From the NCBI RefSeq assembly GCF_008017805.1, contig NZ_VRTT01000030.1:1-64000 (forward strand): a stretch of DNA of 64,000 nucleotides, written 5' to 3'. Positions within the stretch are counted from its first letter, which is position 1, and every line of letters starts with the position of its first letter. The stretch comes from Paenibacillus sp. N3.4 (GTDB lineage Bacteria; Bacillota; Bacilli; Paenibacillales; NBRC-103111). The translations under genes were made by a program, and so were the position numbers. Positions 20,000-28,456 of this stretch are shown in pieces. The notes under the pieces are model-generated. The model was not told the DNA's origin and made no database searches. It saw only the letters and a program-made list of their open reading frames with translations.

Positions 20000-21501
20000 T
20001 CAAGCACTGTATGAAACGGAAGCATCAAATAATGTGCGAAAAGTGTCTCCAGAAAGCACTTCTTCTTTCATCAATATCGCAAAGAATGTTCGAAGACGCT
20101 TCGTTGCTGCTCCAATAAGTGTTTCGTTCTTAACATAAGTGCATCTAGAATCGCCGTATTTTCGTTCATGAGCTGTTCTTTGGTTACCATCTCACGATCG
20201 ATAATGCCTAAACCCGTTAGACCTGAATCCATCATATTGCGAACCATCGAAAGTGCCTGCTCAAAATCATTGCGAGATCCTGTACTTCGTCCACCATAGA
20301 ACATTTCTTCAGCAGCCGCGCCGCCCAAGGCAATCATCATTTGCTGCTCAATATAATCTTTTGTGTACAAATATTGATCCTGCGGTGGATTATGACGCAC
20401 ATAACCGAGCGCTTTTCCTCTTGGACTTACTGTCACCTGTGATACCGAGCCTGGACGAACCAACTCAGCAATGATGGCATGACCAAGTTCATGATACGCT
20501 ACGCGTTCCTTTTCTTCCTGCGCCGTTTCTTTATCCGTTCTTTCGCCCATCATCACCTTATCGATGGCCGATGCCAGATGCTGCTGCTCGATGGCTATTT
20601 TATCTTCACGAAGTGCGTAGATGGCAGCTTCATTCAGCACGCCTTCCAACTGGGCACCGGAGAATCCGAAGGTTTGGTCTGCAATCTGCTCCAAAGAGAC
20701 TCCATCAGCCAGCGGTTTATTTTTCACATGAATATCCAGAATGGACAGACGCCCCTTCTTATCAGGTAAATCCACTTCAATATGACGATCAAATCGACCT
20801 GGACGCAAAAGTGCGCTATCGAGCATTTCTTTCCGGTTCGTCGCTGCCATAATAAGAACACGCGGAGCGTCGTGGGTATGAATCCCATCCATTTCCGTCA
20901 ATAACTGATTCAGCGTTTGATCGTATTCTCGATGCTGCCCACCATCACGCTTACCGCCAATAACATCAATTTCATCAATAAATATAATGGCACTTTCTTT
21001 GCCTTCTTTGATTGCTCGCGTTCTTGCATCTTTAAAAAGGTCGCGTACGCGACTAGCTCCAACACCGACATACATTTCAACAAACTCACTGCCTGAAGCA
21101 GCTATATAGACAGAATTCGTATAATGTGCCGCTGCTTTAGCCATTAATGTTTTCCCTGTCCCTGGAGGTCCTGTTAGCAAAATACCTTTTAGCGGACGTA
21201 TGCCTAACTTTTTAATTTCTTCGTGTTTAATCAGAAAATCAAGAGCTTCCATAAGTTCTTTCTTTGCTCGATCCTGTCCTCCGATTTCCTCAAAGGTCAA
21301 GTAGGAAGGCGTTCTGTTCCTGTTTTTCCGTTCACCGCCAGCTGAAACTCCCGCTCCGCCGCGACTGCGAATCATATAAAATAATGACACTCCGAGCACA
21401 GCAACAAATAAAAGCGGAACAATATTGACGCCAACAAAAGCTAAGAATATCAGTAAAACCGGTACAAAACCAATACCGATTTCTTTATATAATTTACTCA
21501 T
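20000..21501 (-). pseudogene. FtsH-like AAA+ ATPase/M41 metalloprotease lacking the extracytoplasmic domain, 3' frameshift
   Basis: Membrane-anchored AAA+ protease related to FtsH but divergent. Residues 8-45 form two adjacent hydrophobic segments with no ectodomain between them, unlike standard FtsH. Walker A is GPPGTGKT (111-118), Walker B IIFIDEID (172-179), the pore segment MYVGVGAS, and the second region of homology TNRKEMLDSALLRPGRFDR. The protease site HELGH (337-341) and a third ligand in GSRNDFE are intact. As read, the protein stops after 476 residues at 20071. A single missing base near 20083-20090 would extend it to 500 residues ending MKEEVLSGDTFRTLFDASV, a typical FtsH-type tail, with a terminator right after. 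Its start overlaps the upstream membrane-protein gene by eight bases. Confidence 0.82.
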
Positions 21502-22027
21502 TCGGCCACACTCCCATCTGTGTAGATTTCCGTGGAAGCATTATAAATTTAGTCGCATCTCCGTTCGTCAAACGGATGTATACATTGTTTTCGTCCATTT
21601 GACTGTCCACCTTCATATTCGGCACATCCGCAGCATATTTCTGTAAGGTCGTTGGTATATCTGCATAATGTTTTGTTTCCATGGCTTGCGCTACTTCAAA
21701 TAAGGCTTTGGACCACCACTGCTCTAGATCGGCAGATGGATTTCCCTTGACATCAATCCTCACAGTACGTTTGCCAATAATCGAAGCACCCTCTTTATGA
21801 ATCGTATCTACGACAGTCTTCAGATTGGCATCAGCCTTTAAGTTTACTTCTATATCAACACGATCATTGGTCAATTTCATGGTCGAGCTCGCGACACCGG
21901 GAACTTGGCTAATGAGATTGGATAACGGGTTTTCCATAGCGAAACTCGTATAAGCGAACCACCCTCCGAACAACACAGCAGAAGAAATGACAATACTGAT
22001 AACGACAGGTAAGAGACGCAGCTTCAT
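21494..22027 (-). CDS. Membrane-anchored protein of unknown function, partner of the FtsH-like gene
   Basis: A 177-residue protein not recognised as any named family. One hydrophobic segment at residues 6-26 is followed by a soluble part of about 150 residues, expected outside the membrane. That part looks like an alternating alpha/beta domain (VDIEVNLKADANLKTVVDTI and VYIRLTNGDATKFIML are strand-rich). Its last bases overlap the start of the FtsH-like gene (ATGAGTAA), so the two are translationally coupled. Start: ATG with GGGGA upstream. It may supply in trans the ectodomain that the ATPase lacks; this is inference from layout only. Confidence 0.75.
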   Translation of the reverse strand: MKLRLLPVVISIVISSAVLFGGWFAYTSFAMENPLSNLISQVPGVASSTMKLTNDRVDIEVNLKADANLKTVVDTIHKEGASIIGKRTVRIDVKGNPSADLEQWWSKALFEVAQAMETKHYADIPTTLQKYAADVPNMKVDSQMDENNVYIRLTNGDATKFIMLPRKSTQMGVWPNE

Positions 22028-22084
22028 CAGTCAACGTCCCCTTTCTATGATTTGATTTTATTATTCATCGCGATTGCTATACGA

Positions 22085-22106
22085 TTAGTATATCACGCGA
22101 TATATC
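22085..22106 (-). promoter_or_regulatory. Palindrome over a candidate -10 box
   Basis: TATATC-ACGC-GATATA (22089-22104) is a perfect palindrome. On the minus strand its downstream edge coincides with TATACT, a -10-like hexamer (22087-22092). No good -35 is seen at the proper distance, which would fit an activated or alternative-sigma promoter. It lies about 60 bp before the membrane-protein gene. Confidence 0.35.
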
Positions 22107-22127
22107 TATTAGCTTTATGAAATGAGT

Positions 22128-22161
22128 GGAAACAACAAAACTCAGCCTATTGCAGGCTGAG
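22128..22161 (-). terminator. Terminator overlapping the ypmB stop codon
   Basis: CTCAGCC and GGCTGAG pair around a short loop that includes the ypmB stop. TTTTGTTGTTT follows on the minus strand. It separates ypmB from the FtsH-like pair. Confidence 0.65.
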
Positions 22162-22635
22162 TCTGTAAGTATCCAAACTATGTCCATCTTTGAAATTATA
22201 ATAATCGTAGAAATAGCGTGTTCCACTATCGTCCTTCTTCTTATAGAAAACTTCCCAAACATAGTCGTTTCCCAGCTTGCCAGGCATCACACGTTCAACT
22301 TCATATTCGGATCCTTTTTTGAGCATGATGTCGCGAACTTGCTCTTCCGTAAAATTATCCGCGGTCATTTCCGCATGAACTTCTTGATCAGATACCCAAA
22401 CGATAACTCCCTGACCGATCTTATCTTCCCCATAGACAATCTGAAACGATTCATCTCCATAGAAGTTATCCACTTTGGTTGCCTTGGCTAAAATACTTTT
22501 CTCATAAGCTGTTTCCACAGCTTGACTCTTGCCTGCCCAGTGGTCATTCTGAACGTTTAGGTAGAAGCGGCTGAGCACGACACCCAACGTCACTATAATA
22601 AACACACCGAAAGCAATTCTACGTTTCCAATTCAT
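22147..22635 (-). CDS. ypmB: YpmB-like protein (DUF5590)
   Basis: A 162-residue protein with a single N-terminal membrane anchor (residues 7-24). It has an extracellular PepSY-like domain pair of the DUF5590 type, ending in DYVWEVFYKKKDDSGTRYFY. Its function is not established. In B. subtilis ypmB lies between dinG and dnaD, and here it keeps a similar relative position. Start: ATG with AGGAGGTG upstream. Confidence 0.8.
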   Translation of the reverse strand: MNWKRRIAFGVFIIVTLGVVLSRFYLNVQNDHWAGKSQAVETAYEKSILAKATKVDNFYGDESFQIVYGEDKIGQGVIVWVSDQEVHAEMTADNFTEEQVRDIMLKKGSEYEVERVMPGKLGNDYVWEVFYKKKDDSGTRYFYDYYNFKDGHSLDTYRLSLQ

Positions 22636-22674
22636 GAAAGCCGTTCACCTCCTACAGACGAACTTAAGGCAGCA

Positions 22675-23970
22675 TTACCCAATCAGCTTCTCAAAGCTAT
22701 GTTCAAATTCACGCTTGATCTTCTCTTCATCAAGCGTTAAGCATTCGCCATTACGTACGATCCAATTTCCGTCTACGCAGACATCGACTACATCTTTTGC
22801 AGATGCGGAGTAAACAATATGAGAAACAAAATCAGTTTTCGGCATGAAGTGCGGTTGATCAATATCCAATGCGATAAAGTCAGCCTTCATCCCTGGGGAA
22901 AGTTCGCCAACATCCTCTAGCCATACGGATTCAGCACCCATTTTTGTTCCTAATCGAAGAGCTTCAGCTGCCGGAACAGCCAGAGGATCGCCGGACACGC
23001 CTTTATGGATAAGCGCGGCTAGTCTCATTTCTTCAAACATATCCAAGTTATTGTTCGACGCTGCGCCATCGGTTCCTAATGAAACCTTAACACCTGCACG
23101 AAGCAATTCAGGAACACGAGCTACGCCGCTAGCAAGCTTAAGATTGCTCCCTGGGTTGTGGGAAACGCGAACATCATATTTTTGTAGAATATCAATTTCT
23201 TCATCCGTGAGATGGACACCGTGAGCTACAAGCGTCGGTCTGCTGAAAACGCCAATCTTCTCTAAATGAGCGACAGGTCTTAGTCCATATTGATCTACGT
23301 TCGTTTGTACTTCACGCTTTGTCTCCGACATGTGCGTATGAATCGGCAAGTTCAAGTCATGAGCGGCCTGCACGATTCGTTCAATGTAGTCAGGAGGACA
23401 TGTATAAGGAGCGTGAGGCGACATCATCGTCGTGATTCTTCCGCCCGCTTGTCCGTGCCAATTTTTTGCGAACTCCATTGCTTCTTGCAATTTTGCTGTC
23501 TGAACATCGGGCGGACATAGCCCAATAACGCCACGAGTCAGAACACCGCGCATCCCTGATAATTCGATTGCTTGAGCAACCTCATTCATATGGTCATACA
23601 TGTCAACGATAGTTGTTGTACCACCTTTAATCATTTCAACGATCGAAAGCAGTGAACCCCATTTCACATCTTGGGAAGTGAATTTGGCTTCCATCGGCCA
23701 CATTTTCTCTTCTAACCATACTTGCAAGGCCAGATCGTCTCCATAACCGCGTAAAAGCGACATAGCTGCATGCCCATGGGAATTGACCAATCCAGGCATA
23801 TATAGTTTATTCGTGCCGTCAATAATGTTCTCATAGCTTTCTTTTGGTTCCGGTATTTGCTCACCTATGTATGTAATTCGATTGTCCTCAATAACCATAT
23901 GGCCTTTGATCCAAGATTTTCCTTCATTATTAAAAATAAAATATCCATTTGTTATTAATGTTTTTTTCAT
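22675..23970 (-). CDS. mtaD: 5-methylthioadenosine/S-adenosylhomocysteine deaminase (MtaD-like amidohydrolase)
   Basis: A metal-dependent amidohydrolase of 431 residues that is likely to deaminate methylthioadenosine, SAH or adenosine. Metal ligands are the HGH of LVNSHGHAAMS, a His in IHTHMSETKRE, the His of LVAHGVHL and the Asp in SLGTDGAASNNN. These four sites match the MtaD/SsnA branch. Deaminating methylthioadenosine would feed the methionine-salvage genes of this window or purine salvage. Start: ATG at 23970 behind AGAGAGGGA. A TTG seven codons earlier is less likely. Confidence 0.85.
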   Translation of the reverse strand: MKKTLITNGYFIFNNEGKSWIKGHMVIEDNRITYIGEQIPEPKESYENIIDGTNKLYMPGLVNSHGHAAMSLLRGYGDDLALQVWLEEKMWPMEAKFTSQDVKWGSLLSIVEMIKGGTTTIVDMYDHMNEVAQAIELSGMRGVLTRGVIGLCPPDVQTAKLQEAMEFAKNWHGQAGGRITTMMSPHAPYTCPPDYIERIVQAAHDLNLPIHTHMSETKREVQTNVDQYGLRPVAHLEKIGVFSRPTLVAHGVHLTDEEIDILQKYDVRVSHNPGSNLKLASGVARVPELLRAGVKVSLGTDGAASNNNLDMFEEMRLAALIHKGVSGDPLAVPAAEALRLGTKMGAESVWLEDVGELSPGMKADFIALDIDQPHFMPKTDFVSHIVYSASAKDVVDVCVDGNWIVRNGECLTLDEEKIKREFEHSFEKLIG

Positions 23971-24218
23971 GCTAAATGATCCCTCTCTCAACGCATTCTA
24001 TAAACAAACATTGCTTTTTCAACTGTACAACTTCAGGCATGTAAAATCAAGAAAGGATCCGATTGTTGAGAAATTGTAAATTGTCACGGAATAACCGTTG
24101 CTTTAGGAACGAATATTATGATATTTTTAACTTTGTGAGTTTTTCTACAAAAATGGTCCAATTATTCTTAAAATTCGATCAATATTTTGTACATATAGTA
24201 AAAATCTAGGAGGATTCT

Positions 24219-24845
24219 ATGACAACGCTGTTCACGAAAAAAAATGAAGTCGATTTCTTGCAACTTCTAATCCGTGCCGCCGAAAACGCCCTGCAAACAT
24301 CTCAATTATTTCGAACAGCCATGATGGGTGATAAACCACCGATCGAATACGTAAAACCCATCCATGATTTAGAGCATGCAGGTGACTCGATTACCCACGA
24401 AATCTTCAAAGGCTTGAACAAAGTGTTCATCACACCATTAGATCGTGAAGATATTATGGAGCTTGCTTCCAAAGTGGATGATGTGACAGACGGCATTGAA
24501 GCGACAATCGCTCGTTTCGATTACTTAAGTGTTTCTCATACCGATTCGTTTATGAAAGAATTCTCCGCCGTTATCGTAGACTCGTGTCAGCACATGCTTG
24601 ACGCCTTCAAACTGTTGGCCAAGAAGAAATACATGCAAATCCCTGAGCATACCGTTGCTATTAACTCACTGGAAAATGATGGGGACCGTTTGATGCGCGA
24701 AGGCATTCGTCAAATATTCCAAACCCGTAAAGACCCCTATGAAGATTTCAAACTAAAAGAAATTTATGAGCGCCTAGAAGAAACTACGGATGCCTGCGAA
24801 GATGTTGCTAACATTCTTGATAGTGTAGTCCTGCGTTATTCATAG
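24219..24845 (+). CDS. DUF47 (PhoU-like) phosphate transport accessory protein
   Basis: A 208-residue, all-helical protein of the DUF47/PhoU-like family. It is a usual partner of low-affinity Pit phosphate transporters. Acidic motifs such as IHDLEHAGDSITHEIF and KVDDVTDGIE resemble the metal-cluster motifs of PhoU. Start: ATG with AGGAGG seven bases upstream. It lies 62 bp before pit on the same strand and is followed by its terminator, so the pair is one operon. Confidence 0.88.
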   Translation: MTTLFTKKNEVDFLQLLIRAAENALQTSQLFRTAMMGDKPPIEYVKPIHDLEHAGDSITHEIFKGLNKVFITPLDREDIMELASKVDDVTDGIEATIARFDYLSVSHTDSFMKEFSAVIVDSCQHMLDAFKLLAKKKYMQIPEHTVAINSLENDGDRLMREGIRQIFQTRKDPYEDFKLKEIYERLEETTDACEDVANILDSVVLRYS

Positions 24846-24907
24846 GCATCGTTCATGTCTATATATGCAAACCAAGTTTTCCGCTTCCCAACTCTTAGGA
24901 GGAAATC

Positions 24908-25914
24908 ATGTTAACTTATCTGATCGTCATCGTGGTACTTGCCTTACTATTTGATTTCATTAACGGATTTCACGATACGGCCAATGCGATTGCAACATCC
25001 ATCTCCACCCGCGCGTTAAGTCCGCGTGTTGCCGTTATCATGGCTGCAACTCTTAACTTCGTCGGAGCCATCGTCTCTTCGGAAGTTGCCAAACCGTTGG
25101 TGGCAGCATTGCCAACCCCGCTAAGATTGAAAATGGCGTCCAGATCGTTATTGCTGCTTTACTTGCAGCGATCATTTGGAACTTATTGACATGGTACTTG
25201 GCGATCCCTTCTTCCTCCTCACATACGCTGCTCGGTTCCTTGGCCGGTGCCGTTATTGCTGGAGCAGGATTACATGCCGTCAATTGGAATGGTTTCACAC
25301 AAATTATTATCATTCTTATTTTATCGCCGATTATTGCTTTCGCACTTGGTTATCTCATCATGGTCTTAATCAAATATATTATACTATGGTCCGGGAATAA
25401 ATCGCGTTCTAAGCTAAATCGCATGTTTCGTACCTTGCAAATTCTATCGGCAGGCTTGCTTTCCTACTCACATGGTGGAAACGATGCCCAAAAAGCGATG
25501 GGTATTATCGTTTTCGGTCTGGTCGCGGCGAATTATCAAAGTGATTTGAACGTTCCGCTTTGGGTCAAAATTTCCGCTGCTTTGGCTATGGGACTCGGTA
25601 CTTCCATCGGAGGATGGCGTATTATCAAAACGATTTCAGGTAAAATTGTTAAAATTGAGCCGATCAATGGTTTTGCGGCAGACTTGACCTCCTCCCTTGT
25701 TATCCAATTTTCAACACATATCGGTAAACCACTGTCAACAACTCACGTTATTTCCTCCGCAATTATTGGGACAGGCAGTGTCATGCGTTTTCATGAGGTT
25801 CAATGGGCAACGGTTGGCCGCATGCTGATTACTTGGATCATTACGATTCCAATCAGTATCGCTCTTGCTTTCTCCATTTACTTTATTTTGTTTAGACTTA
25901 TTCTTGGACAGTAA
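24908..25914 (+). pseudogene. pit: Low-affinity inorganic phosphate transporter (PiT family), frameshifted by one base
   Basis: A PiT-family phosphate:cation symporter with about ten membrane segments. The two PiT signatures are NGFHDTANAIATS near residue 20 and HGGNDAQKAMG in the second half. The frame breaks after SSEVAK at about 25091-25094. There AAACCG should read AAAACCG to give KTVGGSIANPAKIENGVQIV and continue into the downstream part. The repaired protein has 335 residues, normal for the family. A one-base loss in an A run is a common sequencing error. Start: ATG with AGGAGG upstream. Confidence 0.9.
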
Positions 25915-25933
25915 GTAAAAGGCTGTCAAAAAT

Positions 25934-25976
25934 GGACCGTCAGGGAATTTAAATTCTCCTGACGGTTTTTTGTGTA
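25934..25976 (+). terminator. Terminator of the DUF47-pit operon
   Basis: CCGTCAGG and CCTGACGG pair around an AATTTAAATT-centred loop and are followed by TTTTTTG. It sits 24 bp after the pit stop codon. Confidence 0.85.
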
Positions 25977-26047
25977 GGTCCACACATAATTGACAGAACA
26001 TGAGCCATTGTATTGAATGGTATGGATCTACCGACAATAACTCATAG

Positions 26048-26173
26048 CAGACAATCATTCATGAGCACAAACTGAAAATTGAGTCGCAGATGGCCGAAAT
26101 GCAAGCCTCTTTGGAAATGATGAATTACAAGCTAGACCACTTTAAGGACCTGATGAAGCGTTCACAGGCTTAG
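26048..26173 (+). pseudogene. MerR-family regulator remnant (C-terminal fragment)
   Basis: About 41 codons read IIHEHKLKIESQMAEMQ, then a helical stretch ending LMKRSQA and a stop. This resembles the C-terminal dimerisation helix of MerR regulators that sit beside dehydrogenase genes. No DNA-binding domain is present and an in-frame stop lies just upstream. It ends 14 bp before the SDR remnant, a common MerR-target arrangement. The assignment rests on a short stretch. Confidence 0.4.
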
Positions 26174-26187
26174 GAGGAGAATGAGCG

Positions 26188-27144
26188 ATGCCCACAGATA
26201 ACAGCTCAAGCCCCCATCCCTTCGGGCTTCGGTCCCCAAACAACAGCGCGGGATACCCTAGCTAGACTTGACCTGAGCGGCAAGTTCGCCATTGTGACTA
26301 GCGGGTACTCCGGCATTGGACTTGAAACAACTCGCACTCTGGCAGAAGCAGGCGCGAAAATAATTGTACCCGCGCGTACGCCGGAGAAATCAAGCCCTTT
26401 TATTGCGGATATTCCGAGAGTGGAGCTGGAGGAATTGGATCTTATGGCCTCCGATTCCATCGACGCATTCGCACAGCGGTTTCTGAGCACTGGCCGGCAG
26501 TTGGATATGCTCATTAATAATGCAGGTATCATGGCTCCTCCGCTGGTGCGCGATCAGCACGGCTACGAATCCCAGTTCACGACCAATCACTTGGGGCACT
26601 TTCAGTTGACCACTCGGCTCTGGCTGTCTTTGAAATAAACAGGAAACGCGCGTATAGTATCCGTCTCTTCTACCGGTGTCCGCTTCGGAGGCGTTGATTT
26701 TGAAGATCCAAACTTCGAACATCAGGAGTATAACAAGTGGAAGGCATATGGGCAGTCCAAATCTGCCAATGCATTATTTGCGGTTAAGCTGGACCGATTA
26801 GGCATTGCGTATGGCGTTCGTGCCTTTTCTGTCCATTCTGGGAGAATCATGACCAATCTGGTGCGTTATATGTCGGATGAAGAAAAGTACGCGGCAGGTG
26901 TGGAATTCAAGACCACTGAGCAGGGAGCTGCAACCAGCGTATGGTGCTTGACGAGTCCTCAGCTTGATGGCAAAGGCGGCATTTATTGCATGGATGCCGA
27001 TATTGGCAATGTCATTAAGGCTGAAGACTTGCATGGGTTTGGTCAAGTGATGTCCGGTGTACTTCCTTGGGTGATCATCCTGGGCTTTGCAGAGCGGCTT
27101 GGCTGCTCTGTGAGGAAATGACTGGCGTAAAGTTCAGACCCTAA
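26188..27144 (+). pseudogene. Short-chain dehydrogenase/reductase, degraded
   Basis: Remnant of an SDR oxidoreductase of about 318 residues. Recognisable are the cofactor motif TSGYSGIGLE, NNAG, the SVSST serine and YGQSKSAN with the catalytic Tyr and Lys. Three lesions are seen. A five-C run at 26211-26215 shifts the frame near the start (four C would read SSPIPSGFGPQ). A TAA stop at 26636-26638 replaces a likely CAA. A base is missing near 27100 (restoring it gives RLWLLCEEMTGVKFRP and a stop at 27144). Three lesions, including a nonsense codon, argue for real decay. A good ribosome site (AGGAGG) remains. Confidence 0.8.
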
Positions 27145-27337
27145 GATTGACAGTCTATAAACGTGAAGGACCAACTTCTCTAATCTGATCTTATTTGCAT
27201 CTCGGTGAGGAGGAGGCCTTCTTGGGCTGCTACAGTTCACGCACCTGGGTTCTTCTCGTCCGGAGGAACCAAACATCTTAGTCTAGACACTTTATTTTAA
27301 CAGAACTCTGCCATTTTGTTTTTCCATCTAAATTTCT

Positions 27338-27650
27338 ATCTGTAATCACGATTTTCAGGGTTAAAGTGAAGATGTACTGGTTTCTGTTGGCTCAATCCCT
27401 TTTCGACCTCTGTAAGGCGGTCTTTTCCTTCTTACAGAGCTGTTTCTAGGTTTGGTTCCTTCTGTAATACTGGAAAAACAGCTTTACAACGCAAGTTTCT
27501 ACTGGTTCAGATCCTTTTCGACCTCTGTAAGGCGGTTTCTCCTTCTTACAGAGCCGTTTCTAGGTTTGGTTCCTTCTGTAACACTGGAAAACAGCTTTAC
27601 AACGCAGGTTTCTGCTGGCTCCCCACATTTTCGACTCTGTAAGTCAGTTT
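27338..27650 (+). repeat. Tandem array of the two-hairpin repeat, about 2.7 units
   Basis: Two full units start near 27400 and 27515 (period about 115 bp). A 3' half-unit precedes them and a 5' part-unit follows near 27630. Each unit has a first hairpin with arms CTCTGTAAG and CTTACAGAG, then a second with TGTAA...GGAAAAACAGC...TTACAA. The same order and motifs recur at 55335-55560 and, in reverse, at 97-181. No protein-coding pattern is kept between units. Confidence 0.75.
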
Positions 27651-27778
27651 TGAGACTATCGGGCAACTCTAGAAGTTTTGCCCTTTAATCGCTATGAGTC
27701 AGTTACTGTAGAAAAGCAAATTTCTGCAACCTAGAATAGCTAGAATCAAATGTATGCAAACTTTCCATTCTTAACGCC

Positions 27779-27818
27779 AAAAAGGCACGATCTCCATAAT
27801 GAGTATCGTGCCTTTTTG
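27779..27818 (-). terminator. rex terminator
   Basis: GGCACGAT and ATCGTGCC pair around a 13-base loop, flanked by A and T runs on both sides. It lies 17 bp past the rex stop. Confidence 0.85.
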
Positions 27819-27834
27819 TCATCCGCCGTTTATT

Positions 27835-28454
27835 TTAATCTAAATAATAGGCCAAGCTCTGCAGCTCCGTAGTGAAATCCGCATGATGAACGCGAACCTC
27901 AGGCGGAACTTTAATAATAACGGGAGCAAAGTTGAGTATGGCTTCTATACCGCATTCAACGAACTGATTCGCCACATTTTGAGCCTCTGTCGCTGGCACG
28001 GTGATGATACCGATACGAACGCCCAGTTGGGACAAAGTAGCTTGCATATCGTGCATCGGCTGTACAATCAAATTATTGATACTCTCTCCGGTTTTGCTTG
28101 GCAATGCATCGAAGACGGCTACAATTTTCATATCGTTCCGCAAATACGTATTGTAATTACACAACGCACGCCCCAAGTTGCCCGCGCCAACAAGCGCGAC
28201 TTGAATATGACGATCCAGCTTCAGGATCTGACGAATTTTTTCAATCAGATAGGCGATATCGTAGCCGATTCCTTTTTTTCCAAACTCTCCGAAATACGCC
28301 AAATCCTTGCGAATTTGAGCAGGATTCAAGTCTAATTTCTGTCCTAGGTCCTGTGAGGAAACAGTCAAGTTATTTTTCATCGCGAGCTCATTCAGAAAAC
28401 GTAATAGATAGGTAATCTTCGGACGACTGCTTCCGATATCTTCTGTGACTTCAT
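27835..28454 (-). pseudogene. rex: Redox-sensing transcriptional repressor Rex, frameshifted near the 5' end
   Basis: A repressor that reads the NADH/NAD ratio and controls fermentation and respiration genes. The start at 28454 (ATG behind GGGGGAGG) gives MKSQKISEAVVRRLPIYY. The frame is then lost at 28400/28401, where one C appears missing. Restoring it gives RFLNELAMKNNLTVSSQDLG and a 206-residue protein of family length. The winged-helix motif PAQIRKDLAYFGEFGKKGIGY and the NADH-binding VALVGAGNLGRAL are intact. Read literally, only the part from MKNNLTVSS onward is open, lacking the first DNA-binding helix. The gene starts three bases after dinG. Confidence 0.9.
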
Positions 28455-28456
28455 CT

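Larger units (their letters stand above)
27145..27834. other. Non-coding stretch between the SDR remnant and rex
   Basis: No coding sequence can be supported. The centre (27338-27650) is a tandem array of about 115-bp units. The right end is the rex terminator. The first 190 bases show no structure that could be assigned. Confidence 0.6.

Noticed and set aside
27338-27650. Tandem repeats taken as a CRISPR array
   Set aside because: Units are about 115 bp, spacers are not unique, hairpins are imperfect and no cas genes are near.
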